A stretch of DNA of 64,000 nucleotides from Pontederia crassipes (GCA_030549335.1 CM060196.1:18620501-18684500), one strand, 5' to 3'. Shown: positions 10,279-22,429, numbered from the stretch's first letter. The notes: generated by a model from the sequence alone, not told the origin. Numbers and translations are program-made.

Positions 10279-11345
10279 GTTCCTAAATAAACCAAAATAT
10301 CATGTTGGACCGAAATAAATTTGAGTATCAAAATGTAAATAATTTTTATTTGTAGGTTGCTTCACAAGGAATGAAGAAGATTGATTCAAGTGAAGGCACA
10401 CACTTTTTGGTAAAAATATCATTGAAGTAAAATGTTAAATTTATTTTGTGCGCATGTGACTTTAATTATGACATATCATATTTAAAATATTTATTTGACT
10501 TAGATGTGTTCATTCTTAATCATGATTATTCACATGCTCAAATGGATAAAAATTTTAAAATTTTCACGTTGACAAAAATGACGATACTTTCTATAATTGA
10601 GTATGCATGTGTACTTTTGAATTGATATATTAAAATCTTGATGATTTTTGTGATTTAAAGTAAATTTAATATAAATAAAAGTCATATTCTAGTATCTATT
10701 TTGATGATAAAGTTTATATATGAAATTGAGATATTACATATGTTACTTTGACTCATAAAGATTTAAGACATTTGAATTTATCCTAATATTTTTAAATATT
10801 TATGAGGAATGCAAAATGAGAATATGTCTATTGAATTGTGTATGATGATTACTAAGTTGATATTTTTGGACTATCTTACTAATTCAATGTGAAAATTATA
10901 TTTATGAAAAATAATGATTCATATCAATACTAAAGTTTGCATGCATATTTTTTCACACTCAAAATATGTTGATTTTGATATTAGACATGTATAATTGATT
11001 TATATGAATCTTTTTACTATTTTACATTTTGATATTTGTGTTTTAATATAGATATGTGATGTATATGATTTTGAAGTATAAAAGATTCATATTTTTATTA
11101 GTGAAAGATAATAAATGACTTTGTTTGGTTGAAGTTTGATTATCGTATACTTTTTTTATTGATGACACTTGATGTTTTAATATTTTAATATAAGAACTGA
11201 ATATTTAGAAATGTAAACTTATGAAGAATTTTGAAATTAATACATAATGTCTTCTTTTGACTTGTGATAATATACTTGCAAAATCTATCTTGTTCACATG
11301 TCAAAGAAAGAGAAATATATTTTTATTTTTGCCTTTGCCATGCTT
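10279..11345. other. Copia-2 internal region, non-coding remnant
   Basis: Strongly AT-rich with no open frame or motif that can be recognised. It sits where protease and integrase would be expected, but no DSG, HHCC or DDE motif is visible. It ends at the CACTA insertion. Confidence 0.5.
11343..11345. repeat. CACTA-1 target duplication CTT (left)
   Basis: Matches CTT at 20416-20418, the 3-bp duplication expected of the CACTA superfamily. Confidence 0.8.
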
Positions 11346-11369
11346 CACTACAAGAAAACTGCCTTTTAC

Positions 11370-11945
11370 CGACGGTCCTAACCATTGGTAAAATGGCCAG
11401 ATCCGTCGAAAATCACGATTTCTGACGGTTCTTTCGACGGACAGTGTCCGTGCGAAAAAGGGGCGTCGCCAATATTTTGCGACGGTTTCTTCTGAACCGT
11501 CGGTATTACAGATGGTCTAGCTGGCGGGCGCGGTAGTCGAAAGTGAAATATCGACGGTGCGAACCGTCAATATTATCGACGGTTAGGACCGCCGATATAT
11601 ATCAACGGTTTGAACCGACAATAGTATTGACGGTTCGAGCCGTCGATATTTATCGGCGGCTTAAATCGTCGATAGTATCGGCGGTTCGTGCCGTCGATAT
11701 CTATCGGCGGCTTGAACCGTGGATACTATCGACGGTTTTAACCGTCGATATATATCGGTGGCTTGAACCATCGATAGTATCGACGGTTCAAACCATCGAC
11801 AATCTTGTATCGACGGTTTTACTCGTGAGCTACGACCGTCGATAATTCTGTACCGACGGATATAACCGTCGGTAAGTATCGAAAAAATCCGCTGAATATT
11901 GCAATATTTCAGCTGTTTTCGACGGTCAGGAGGGTCGAAAACATA
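11370..11945. repeat. CACTA-1 left subterminal palindromic repeats
   Basis: More than a dozen units of the near-palindrome CGACGGTT-N-AACCGTCGATA in both orientations, spaced about every 30-40 bp. In CACTA elements TNPA-type proteins bind subterminal repeats and bring the ends together. The repeats also create the artificial open frame at 11543-11845. Confidence 0.85.
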
Positions 11946-12844
11946 AAAAAATTAAAAAAATAGTGAATTCACAGATAATTCACACATATAATACAACACA
12001 TTTGATCCATAATGGAACGGCATAACGTAATTCACAGATAATTCACATCACATCACAGATTCAATTACATCACATCACAAATAATCCAAACATGATCCAT
12101 AATGGAACGAGATAATGGAACGGCACAATTAATTCACATAATCCAAACATTGAAACAAATTGAACATCACATAATGAAATGGCATAACGTCTTCGTCACG
12201 ACGAAGAGCTGAAGTTCAATTCACATCACGTCTTGGTCGCAAAACATCACTGCACAAAATTGAAATAGAGTAAGAGTTATAACATATGAAAATGCAAAAA
12301 AAACATGAATTCAGTTTTGTTAAGTGTTGAAGAGCAAAATCTAAAGTGCGCACTAAATTGAATCTAAAATCTAAAATATAAAAAAATAATTTAAATTTAA
12401 CATCAACATAATTTGATAAATTCAAGAAGATGCGTAACTAACAAGCTAACGCCGAATCTCAAAATTGAAGCAAAATCGAGCATAATCATCCAAAATAATA
12501 AAAAGAAGCATATGACTTTTAATCATCATTACCATTTAAATTCAAAATGCCAAAGTTATCATTAAAATAAGGTTGCTAAGTTTTTTCCTATGATTTCGTG
12601 CGGTGATCAGGAAGTATGTTGAAGTTCATGGCCAATCAGGAAAAAATAAGAAACATAAATTACAAGTATATTTATTTATACTAAGTACTGACATTTACAT
12701 GATCCAACTGTCTGCACTCCATTTTCGGTGAAAACTTTGAAAGTCTACAGATCTAACTGAAAGGGATGAAGAGTAAAATCTAAGTTAGTACCCATGTTGA
12801 TGTCAAAGTGCATATGAATCTAATGAGTACAATGAACCATCAGA
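11946..12844. other. CACTA-1 non-coding part with diffuse direct repeats
   Basis: From 11965 to 12190 words such as TAATTCACATCACATCACA and GATCCATAATGGAACGG recur two or three times. The rest is AT-rich and non-coding, downstream of the tnpA-like gene. Confidence 0.5.
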
Positions 12845-12880
12845 TTAAAGCAAATTCCAAAAATAATTATGCATTATATA

Positions 12881-14499
12881 TGAATCTACCTCGGCGGCGG
12901 CGTCATTCAATTCGCCACGCATGAAGGCACGCATCATTTTCTTCATTTCAAGCCTGTTACGACATTCACGTTCTTCGAATTCCTTTCTGACCTCTTCCCT
13001 AATCTTGATGGTCACCTGATCCACAATTTCTTGCATACTAGAAGGAGATGAACCTGAAGTACTTCATCGACCATATCCAATATCTGTGTCACTCACAGAA
13101 GATCCAAGTCCGTAAATGCGACCCTTCTTCACGCCGACGTGGTCCGTCCAAAGTTGTCTTGGGGTCAATGGTGTGGTCCCCTCCTGCGTGGCTTACGTAA
13201 TATGATCAACTTCTTTTATTTTATAAGACTCCTGAAATATAAAGAAAATAATTAACTACAAACGACGACTAGGTGATCGACTTCAAAGTTTTGTTAATTA
13301 ATTATTAACTTGCAATTTAGAAAAAAGTAAAGGCACAAAAATTTACATACATATGTCTCCCGGGCATAATACGAAACTCATTCTTTGTTCTTCTTCTAAT
13401 GGGTTCGGAGAAATATTTCGTCCTGAGTAGGTGGTCTACCCGTCTCTTTCTCCTGCAATGAGATAATATTTTAAAATTTGCAACTTAAAGTATAATATTT
13501 TCTCGACACTTACCATTTTCTTAAAGTATAATATTTCGTCCTGAGTTCGGAGAAAGACCTTACCATTTTCTTAGCAATCGTGCTCGTGGATAGACATCCG
13601 CCCGAATGCAAGCACGCTCCCTGGTCGGACTCTCGACTGGTTTTTGCTTTTTCGCATTTCACTTTGTACTCTTCGGTGGACCACTTTCCTAGCAAATCGA
13701 TCCAAACAGCCTCAGGGATCCAATTGGGTCGTTCTTCGTCAGCTCGAGCTTCAGAAAGCATCGCGGACAATCTCTTCGAGCACCGAGAGTTAAAAGACTT
13801 CCACATTTTTTTCGTATGCTCGGGCTCCCACCACACATCAGCCTGTAAGTATTTAAAAATAATTAATGTATTACGAAGAAAAATATTAATGATCATGTTG
13901 GCTTCTAATGATACCTGAAATTCATTAAATAACATCTGTCTCGTGACATAAGGAACTTCCCTCCATGTAAGCCACGCTTCAGTATACCTATGTCGCAACA
14001 CTTTAGTAACTGCTGCAGCCACTGGTTTCGACGGTACAAATCTGGAAGGACACAGAATTATAAAATGTCATTGCTGAATCAAAGCATGAATAAGGATTCG
14101 ATATACATAAAATAACACTTACCCTAAATTCCCATCTGGCTGCACGTATGCTTTGTAAACACGATTTGACGAAGCTTGGTCCGAGTCTTCCACGGAACAA
14201 TGAGCTCTGATGGGTTGTTGTGGCAATTGTGTATCCAAGTCTGTAATATCAGCGTGAGAGGAAGGACCCGACGGAGAAGAACGTTCTATTATGCGAATGC
14301 CCGTGGCTGATCTAGGAGCTGACGGAGGAGAAGAACGCTCTGTTATGCGAATGCCCATTACTGATATAGGAGCAGACGGAGTAATGAGAGCTCTAGGGAT
14401 GACCGACTCCTTTCCTTTGTTTTTACTTTTAACAAATCGATACATCTGCATAGTACAAAATTTATTCCAAGTCAAATTCACAATTGACAAAAAATTCAA
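12881..14499 (-). pseudogene. tnpA-like gene of CACTA-1 (Transposase_24 type)
   Basis: Multi-exon gene for the plant En/Spm-associated DNA-binding protein. Exon chain by eye: from about 14499 to a GTAAGT donor at 14123; 14041-13915; 13842-13564; about 13454-13340; and a 3' exon ending near 12881. Splice sites are good (AGG|GTAAGT, TTCCAG, CAG|GTATCA, TTACAG, ATG|GTAAGG) and frames join correctly. The core has WWEPEHTKKMWKSFNSRCSKR, typical of Transposase_24; the C-terminal exon is Glu/Lys-rich and probably coiled coil (EEVRKEFEERECRNRL). The N-terminal part carries a 17-residue direct repeat with GIRI-ERSSP. Two in-frame stops occur in the fourth exon (TAG at 13398, TGA at 13380). Likely role: binding of subterminal repeats. 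Confidence 0.78.
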
Positions 14500-14903
14500 A
14501 TGTCACAACGTCTCGACCTGACTATGTTCGGCTACGTCTTGTGTTGCATCTTGAGGAACGGAATTGTACATATAACTCGAGAACTAATTCCTAATATCCG
14601 GAGGCGCTTATAAAAAATAAACAAATTAATTCGAATAAGCTTTTGCGAATGACTTCTTCTGATCATTATTTCAAACACTCACGAGATGGTAGCGAATATA
14701 AGAATGCATCGTCTGCGTCAGGCATCCGTTGATCCGATTGTTTGTCCACATGCATTGCTAACGCCTCAAACAAACTATTGCCTCAAACAAAATGAATATG
14801 AGTCGTAAATGAACAATCCATAAGATGACAACATTCGTAATAAAATATCCTAGTCGTAAGGTAAAAAAAATTTGATAATTCATGACGACAAGTAAAGACA
14901 CCT
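14500..14903. other. Intergenic gap between tnp2 and the tnpA-like gene
   Basis: AT-rich, without a recognisable domain. It may hold 5' exons or the 5' UTR of the tnpA-like gene. Confidence 0.4.
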
Positions 14904-17900
14904 TTACTCATCATCTAAATTTCCACATGACTGGTACCCGTCATCATCATCATCATCAGAAGTCGTCGTAGTTTTAAATTCATCTTCGTCCGAATCCTTT
15001 TCATCATTTTGTATGTCGACGTTATCGAAGTCTTCAAATACGTGTTCCGAATCCTGTAGATCGTCGACTAATTCGGTGTCGACAATAGAGGCCACAGACG
15101 TCTGCGAGTCATCTTGAAAGGCACATTGCAATGCACCATCAACTTCTATCATGCTTCTTGCCTTCGTCTTTATTACAACCCACCATTGTGATTTGTCCCT
15201 AGTCTTCTCCGGATATGGCACATAATATATTTGTTTTGTAGAAGACGGAATAATGAAAGGATCAAAATGATCATAACACCTATTGTAACGTATTTCAACT
15301 ATTTTGAAATCTTTGTGAACTCGCATCCCTCTCCTTTTCTTTGGATCAAACCAATTACACTTAAATAATGTGACTTTATTACCTCCAGTATATTGCAGCT
15401 GAATAATGTCTTTGAGAACACCGTAGTAGTCATGCTCATTTTCTCCGTCTGTGGATCCCACGACACATACTCCACTGTTCACGGTTTTCTTCCCGATCGA
15501 CCAAGTTTCAGTGTGAAACTTATAACCATTCACAAAATACACCGACCAACTTTTCACCTCTCGAGCCGATCCCCATGCCAAATTATGGAGACCAGACGTC
15601 GTGCCGGTATTGAGAACCTAATATGAAAATAAATGAGTATAGTAGACGCTGAAGACATCAAATTGTTTAGAATATTTTGAGAATTACCTGTTCCTTAAAC
15701 CACGGTGCGAAGTCATTCTCGATTCTATCTTGTACATGTTCTTCATGGACAATGTAGTATTGCAAGAAAGCACTACATACGAAGTGATGGCTAAATCAAA
15801 ATGGTGTTTGGGAAGACGTTAAAGAAAAGAACGCATGAATATTAAACTTATTTAATGTAGCCTTGCACCTCCGACGTGTTTAGAAGGACATGATTCGTGG
15901 CAGACTTGAATTCTGCATCACTGAGCCATCTACTCCTTGGCTTCCCAAAATGTCGTCCTAACTGATTGAAGAGCGACAAAGATGCCACATCAGACTATTC
16001 TTCTGGAACTTCATCATTTCGATGGACTCTGGTTTTCGCACACTTAACATGGGACTCGAAGTAGTAAGAACAGAAGTATGAAATCTCCTGAATTATATAC
16101 GCTTCACAAATTGATCCTTCGACATGTGCTTTGTTCTTAATCGTCCTTTTTATTCGATTGAGATAAATTTCAAAAGGATACATCCACATATATTGTATCG
16201 GTACACTACCCTTGCCTCATATGGAAGATGAATAGATAAGTGCTCCATGGAATCAAAGAATCACGGTGGAAATATTCTTTCCAACTTACATAATGTTATC
16301 GGAATATTACCAATTGGATCATATTTTCCACCGTTAATGTTGTAGAACACAATTCTTTGAAGAATTGACTCAACTCCGTTATCGGCTTTCAAATCTTATC
16401 CGGGAGTGAAGAAAAAGCAGTAGGAAGTAAAGTTTCCATGAATATGTGGCAGTCGTGACTTTTCATGCCAAACAAATGCAAGTTATTCATGTCCACACAT
16501 CGGGTCAGATTTGATGCATAACCATCCGGCATTCTCAGCTCTTGGATCCAGCGACACACTTGGGTCTTCTGCTCCTTAGTGAGAACATAACTTGCTTTTG
16601 GTTTCTTCCGTTAGGTAAAGTCAATAAGTGCAACTCTGGCCTTCGACAGTACTCCTTCAAATCTAGTCTCGCCTTGAGGTTGTCCTTTATTTTACCCTTA
16701 ATGTCCATTATGGTGTTGAATACATTTTCAAACACATTTCTCTCAATGTGCATGACGTCCAAGTTATGACGTATCAAACAATCAGACCAATAAGATAAAT
16801 CCCAGAATATACTTCATTTGGTTCAATTATGACAAACACCATACTCATTGTATGTGACATTTGGGTCGTCGACAATTCTGCATAAAGCATTGACAATGCG
16901 ACGTAATTGAGCTCCTGAGCGTCTGACCGGAGGCATGTCTTCTACAATCCTATTCCGTCGAAATGTATTTCGATTATTTCTGTACGGATGATCAGCTGTA
17001 AGAAACCGTCTATGGCAATCAAACCAACTATTTTTACCCTCATTTCTCAAAGTGAACGCATCTGAGTGTTCCATGCAAGATGGACAAGCTAATTTCCCTG
17101 CAGTCATCCAACCAGACAATATCCCGTAGGCTGGAAAGTTATTAACAGTTCACAATAAGACAGCTCTCAATGTGAAATTTTGTTTGGTCGACACATCATA
17201 AGCGACGACACCATCCCACAGTTCTTTTAGCTCGTCTATTAGAGGCTGTAAATACACGTTTATCCTCTGTTTAGGACTCTGAGGACCAGGAATAATGCAT
17301 GTCAAAAACATATAAGGTGCAGACATATAAATCCCAGGTGGCAAATTATAAGGTGTTATTGTTATCGGCCAACATGAATAAGGAACTGAAGTCTGACCAT
17401 ATGGTGTAAAATCATCTGCGCATAATCCGAGCCTTATGTTCCTTTGATCCCTAGCAAAATCAGGATGCTTATAATCAAAATGTTTCCACACTTCACCATC
17501 CGATGGGTGAAGCATGACACCTTCAGAAGTATTATGCTGTGCATGCCACTTCATTTGCGACGCTGACCCTATAGACGAGTATAGTCTTTTAAGCATTGGA
17601 ATAAGAGGCAAATAATGCATTCTTTTCACAGCGACTTGAGACTTGTTAGTCACTCTATATCGTTCGGCCCCACAAAACTTGCATTCATTTAGATTGATGT
17701 CCTCTCCGTAATATAACATACAACCATCACGACAACAATCTATTTTAGTTGAGCCAAGACCAAGTTTACTGACCAATATTTTTGTCCTATAAAAATTTTC
17801 AGGAATACGAGTCCCAGTTGGTGTGACCTCTTTTAAAATATCTATAAATGCATCAAAACATGCTTGTGAAATATTGTAGTCGGCTTTCAGATTCAACAAT

Positions 17901-18406
17901 CTAACAGCAAGTGATAGTTCCGAATGACTTTCACACCCAGGCCATAAGGGTTGGCTCGATGCGTTTAGTAAGTCATAAAAATCTCTTGCTTCTGGATTCG
18001 GCGCCTCTTCATTCTGCTCAAATCTAATATTGCCATACTCAGTTGCAGCTGCGTCATAAATAGACTGTTCATATTGCGAAGCAAATGTTGGTTCAGGATC
18101 CACAAAATGAAGACCTGGATTTGGGACGCTTGTCGAAGGCGCTCCTTCACCTAAATCATCCCATTCCCAATAATTGGGTTTGAAACCCTTTCTATATAAG
18201 TGAACTTTGTCAGTCTCTATCGTCTGTAACTTTGTGCTAGCACATTTCAAATAAGGACACCTAATTGTTCCCTCCCGCTAAAATTGTAAAGATTGACAAG
18301 CCACAGTAATATAATAGTCAACGCCATTTATAAATTCTTGTGTCAAGCCTCTACGACCAGGATTATTTCATTTGTACATCCATCGACGATCGTTCAAGTA
18401 TGACAT
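14904..18406 (-). pseudogene. tnp2 transposase gene of CACTA-1 (TNPD)
   Basis: Degenerate En/Spm transposase, the enzyme that cuts and rejoins element ends in the nucleus. Order of parts on the minus strand: Transpos_assoc-like N-terminus from 18406 (MSYLNDRRWMYK, then two stops); a long open frame 18250-17150 with the zinc-binding CKFCGAERY and the Transposase_21 core (YSCWPITITPYNLPP, FLTCIIPGPQSPKQ); a TGA at 17152-17150; continuation 17149-16823 and 16777-16535 (LDVMHIERNVFENVFNTIMDIKGK); a DUF4218 segment near 16190-15995 (WMYPFEIYL, SYFCSYYFESH); and a DUF4216 C-terminus 15581-14904 with an Asp-rich tail. A good GT donor follows Phe-Lys-Glu-Gln near 15690. Stops are mainly TGG-to-TGA type. 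Confidence 0.87.
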
Positions 18407-19284
18407 AATGACTGCATTATTTGCAAATCATAAAAAATTTCAGTGATACAAAATTGTATAAGGAAAGAAAAAAGTTTATGAAACAACTGAGGAAGAACAG
18501 ATTGTTTAGCTAAAGTTTACTAATCATACTGCTAGGTATAGAGATAGCATACACATTGCTATAGATTGTGTAATAGGGCTGCATATGAAACAACTGAGGA
18601 AGAACAGATTGTTTAGCTAAAGTTTACTAATCATACTACTAGGTATAGAGATAGCATACACATTGCTATAGATTGTGTAATAGAGCTGCAGACCTTTTGG
18701 TTGATATTGATAAATCTCAGAGTTTCAAAATTTTTTGTAAGGAGGATCTTCCTTGTAATCTTCTTAGTATCTTGTATCAAGATGTCCTTTGGCATGCAAA
18801 TTAATAGCTAACTCTTTTGTTAAAAAGAAAAATACTTCCTGGTTCAGATAGGACATGTAAATAGAATACAGATTCTGTGTCGATCTTCAGAAAGAACCAT
18901 TGAGATGGGCCCACCTTCATTAGTGGCAATGTCTTAATACTATTTTCATGTACATGTTTCAGATAGGACATGTAACATAGAATACAGATTCTGTGTCGAT
19001 CTTTAGAAAGAACCATTGCCTATGAACATGTTTTCGAAATAAAATATATATAGATAAAATTTCATGTAATTTTTATTTGAAGCTAAAAATCCTTCACTAT
19101 CTTTCAGGGTGGAGGAATAAATTATTCTATCATATGAAAGATTATATTATTTTCTTATAATAAGTATATATAACATAATTGTCTAGCTACGAAGCATGCT
19201 TGGTCCTGACTATCATGATTGTAACCGAGTCACGTGGCTTAATTGATATTTGAAATTGCTCATGGACCTATGCGCGGAAGCTTT
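18407..19284. repeat. CACTA-1 upstream region with two tandem duplications
   Basis: Two local duplications precede tnp2. The first is a nearly perfect repeat of about 107 bp (18477-18583 and 18584-18690) containing GAAACAACTGAGGAAGAACA. The second, about 118 bp apart, repeats TTCAGATAGGACATGTAA and TCTGTGTCGATCTT at 18842 and 18959. No gene is supported; the open frame at 18801-19016 is a by-product of the repeat. Confidence 0.7.
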
Positions 19285-19610
19285 TTTGCTCACGGATCTG
19301 GCCGCCACCAGAAGGGCGGCCGGATCTGGCCGCCGCCGCGCAAGGGCGGCCGGATATGGCCACCGCGCGCGGAGGGCGGCCGGATCTGGCCTCCGCCGTG
19401 CAAGGGCGGCCGGATATGGCCGCCGCGCGTGAATGGCGGCCAGATCTGGCCGCCGCGCGCGGAGGGCGGCCGGATCTGGCCGCAGCGCGCGAATGGTGGC
19501 CGGATCTAGCCGCCGCGCGTGAATGGCGGCCGGATCTGGCCGCCGCCGCGCGCGGCGGCCGGATCCGGCCGTCGCGCGCGAATAATGGCCGGATCTTGCC
19601 GCCGCACGGA
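19285..19610. repeat. 30-bp GC-rich minisatellite in CACTA-1
   Basis: About ten tandem 30-bp units built on GGCGGCCGGATCTGGCCGCC with a variable tail. Because 30 is a multiple of three, frames stay open on both strands and produce long Arg/Pro/Ala- and Gly/Trp-rich open frames (19213-19740 minus; 19243-19509 and 19356-19745 plus). It lies about 0.9 kb upstream of tnp2, and each unit contains the palindrome GGCCGGATCTGGCC-type core. Confidence 0.88.
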
Positions 19611-19779
19611 GGGCGGGGATCGGACCTACCTGCGCTGGAGATTCCAGTCGGCGGCGGAAGCTTCGGGCGGGAGGTGGTCGACAGTCGGACGAACAGCGGA
19701 CGAAACGCGCGGCGGCCGGACGAACGTTCAAAACGTTCAAGGTAAGAGTGGGGTCAGATTTTTATATAACCACTTTTCG

Positions 19780-20400
19780 ACGGTCGAAACCGCTGCAACA
19801 TAGGTAAATATAATATTATATTAATTCGTGTTTCGACGGCTCGAATCCGCTGGAAAAACCATCGATAGTTTCGACGGTTATTCAAACCGTCGAAATATCG
19901 ACGGTTTTAGCCGTCGATTCCCATAATAATAAATTTTCAAAACATCAACAGATCTATGGTTTGTGTAAATTATAAATTTCCATTTTCGACGGTTGAGACC
20001 GTCGAAAACAATTAAGCTAGAATATTTTATTTAAATACTATCGATGGGTATGACCGCCGAAATATCGACGGTTGCTTCGAACGTCGCAAATTTCGACGAT
20101 CAAAACCGTCGATAAGTTCAATAATTGTACGCAACCAATGTTGAAATTTTTCGACGGTTCAGACCGCTAGAAGTTTCGACGGTTAGATAAACCGTCGAAA
20201 TTATCGACGGTCATAACCATCGAAGTATAAATATTTTCGACGGAACCTTTCGATGAATTAAGCACCGTCGAAAGTTTAGACGGCTAAAACCGTCGAAAAT
20301 TATCCGACGAAAATATCGACGGTTTAGAAGATCCGCCGAAAAAACCATCGATATTTTAGACGAATGTCGGACCGTCGAAAATGAACCGTCGAAAATACGA
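19780..20400. repeat. CACTA-1 right subterminal palindromic repeats
   Basis: Mirror of the left array: about fifteen units of TTCGACGGTT...AACCGTCGAAA in both orientations. The consensus here is TTCGACGG, a little different from the ATCGACGG form of the left array. Confidence 0.85.
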
Positions 20401-20418
20401 CTTTTTCTTGTAGTGCTT

Positions 20419-20526
20419 ATTATCATGACTATTTTTAAATTTGACAAAAAAAAGACACGTAAAAATATGAATGCTGAATCTTTTAAATTTGAATAATTCT
20501 TGTTTATCTACAAAGAAGATGTCATA
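20419..20526 (+). other. Copia-2 internal fragment between its two insertions
   Basis: Short AT-rich stretch between the CACTA right end and the LARD-type element. It continues on the far side at 35023. Confidence 0.6.
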
Positions 20527-20531
20527 TTTAT
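20527..20531. repeat. LARD target duplication TTTAT (left)
   Basis: Identical to 35018-35022, directly outside the two LTRs. Confidence 0.8.
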
Positions 20532-21822
20532 TCTAAGACTTCAAAATTTCACCCTCCTGTCACATGGCATTTGGACTTATTTGGGCCGGCATTACCTACA
20601 ATATCTTCTTCTTAGGCCTTTCTTACATGGGATGCAGAAGCGAAACAACTATTCATCTTTCTTTAATAAAGTGTGGAAATGATTTTTCTTTTTAACTATT
20701 CTTTCCTAATAGTCCTTCAAAGGTAACTTAACTTTATATCATATAACTATAGGAGTTTTAGTTGACTCAACTTCTATGTGCAAACTTACACCACGAACAT
20801 TGTTGTTGTCCATGTCTCCATCCTTACATTTCGATTCAACTATATGTGGGATTTAAACACAGAGAAATAAAATTTTCATGAGTATGAAATACTCGGTATA
20901 TAAGATAATGCAAATGAATAAGAAAACTTAATAAAAATAGGTAAGCTTTCAATATGAGAAAACAACTCTATTTCTTTCTTTTCTATTTTTCCTGTACTTT
21001 CACTTTTCTATTTTGTTCTCTTCTATTCTTTTCTATTTTTTTTCCTTCTCTTTTCTGTTATGTTCTTTCTATTCTTTCTCTTTTCATTCCATACTTTTCT
21101 ATTGTTTCAATTATGTTCTTTTCTGTTCTTTCACTTCTGTTCTTTTCTATTCTTTCAATTATCTTCTTTTTTATTTTTTTTACTACATCTTTTACTTTAA
21201 TCAATACCTAGGACATCTATATGTGTTGTCACTTATTTTATGTGATACTTTCATGTGACTATAACTTTGGGTCAAGGTGGATCAAACCATGACCAGCTGG
21301 GTGTTTACTTACTCACAAAAGACTTGAACTTCACATATCCACTCAAGTAGGACCGCAAGGATCCCTCCTTCTTTAAAATCATCATAGAGGGACCATACTC
21401 ACCACATATGATGTTGTCGTGGTGGGGCTATTAATACTCACTTGTTGACCTTTTATAAAACCGTCATAGTAGGATTATTAATACTTACCTCATGACGTTG
21501 TCGTGATGAGACTATTGATATCCACTTTTTGGACTAAACATTCAATGCAAATGAGGATCCCGTTTTACAACTTTTATCTTTTCCTATTTAGCTATCTTTC
21601 TGTTCAGTTCATCAAGTCACAATATAATGGCAAACAAGTCATTTGTCATCTATACAAACAACACAAAATCATATCCGCAACCTGTGCAGAATTTGGGTCG
21701 GGCACGATCAAACTCGGGCCGGGTCTTATCAACTTTATCTTTCTTTAACAAAATCATAAATTTTGAATTTATTTTAATTACGAAACTTTATTTTTAATCT
21801 GGAAAAAAGTGGGGGTGTTACA
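20532..21822 (-). repeat. 3' LTR of the LARD-type element, internally deleted
   Basis: Aligns with both ends of the 5' LTR (32170-35017) but lacks about 1.58 kb corresponding to roughly 33343-34925; the junction is near 21725. The missing part includes the TATA region. A pyrimidine-rich tract (20960-21200) is kept and produces the open frames there. Confidence 0.82.
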
Positions 21823-22009
21823 TTTGTTTTGATGTTTTAATCTGGGAAAAAGTGGGATGTTAAATTTTGAATCCCATGTTTTGATGATAACAAATCAAAT
21901 TGAACATAAAATGTACTAATCTATGCTCATGATATGCAGGTGTAGAATTAATATAATCTCAGTTGCAGAAGAAATCGTCAATTAAAATGACAAAAATAAA
22001 GTTTCAGTA

Positions 22010-22335
22010 TACGACCGGTCGACCGACTATGAAGACCGGCCGATTGGTATCAAGCGAAAGAAATGTCAAGACTGTATCGGTCGATGATCCGGTTGCTACA
22101 CTGATCGGCCGAACAACACAATGACGAATTCAAGAAATGTCGAGACTGTAACGGTCGATGGTCCATTCGATGCATCGGTCGACCGAATAGCAAAGGACGA
22201 ATTCCAAAAAAAGTCGAGACTATACCGGTCGACGTTTCGGCCGAAGGCCGATCGACCGGACAGCTCAGAAAAGTAATAAATATGCCGCAATAGTTATATT
22301 GACCGATCGACTGGCCCATTAATGTGGTCGATCAA
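22010..22335. repeat. Palindromic CGGTCGACCG cluster in the Copia-1 5' LTR
   Basis: About ten imperfect palindromes such as ACCGGTCGACCG, CGGCCGA and CGATCGACCGG. Possible binding sites for element control; the role is inferred. Confidence 0.75.
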
Positions 22336-22422
22336 TCACAGTGCCAGATGAACAGTAATAACTATTTTTTGAGGAGAAAATCATAAGGAACCATCTGGAC
22401 GAGATTCTCACTTGTATAAGAC

Positions 22423-22429
22423 TATAAAA
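22423..22429 (+). promoter_or_regulatory. TATA box, Copia-1 5' LTR
   Basis: TATAAAA in AGACTATAAAAGAAG, repeated in the 3' LTR at 31043. Confidence 0.7.

Larger units (their letters stand above)
11346..20415 (-). mobile_element. CACTA-1: 9070-bp CACTA (En/Spm) DNA transposon
   Basis: The ends are CACTACAAGAAAA at 11346 and its exact inverse TTTTCTTGTAGTG ending at 20415, with a 3-bp target duplication CTT (11343-11345 and 20416-20418). Subterminal regions (11370-11945 and 19780-20400) are packed with palindromic TCGACGGTT...AACCGTCGA repeats. Both genes run leftwards: tnp2 (TNPD, the transposase) at 18406-14904, then a tnpA-like gene (Transposase_24) from 14499 to 12880. A 30-bp minisatellite lies upstream of tnp2. 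Both genes carry stop codons, so the copy is probably not autonomous, though its ends look competent. Confidence 0.93.

Noticed and set aside
11370..11945. CRISPR-like regularly spaced palindromes
   Set aside because: They are CACTA subterminal repeats: both orientations, variable spacing, bounded by CACTA ends; plant genome context.
13580..13918. Plus-strand 112-codon frame
   Set aside because: Antisense shadow of the tnpA-like exon, which has matching splice sites and domain on the minus strand.
19213..19740. 175-codon Arg/Pro/Ala-rich open frame on the minus strand
   Set aside because: It is generated by the 30-bp GC minisatellite, whose length is a multiple of three and which stays open on both strands; no domain.
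20950..21260. Phe/Ser-rich frames resembling membrane proteins (also 32597-32853 and 63373-63716)
   Set aside because: They translate a TTCTTTTCT pyrimidine tract present in all three LTR copies.
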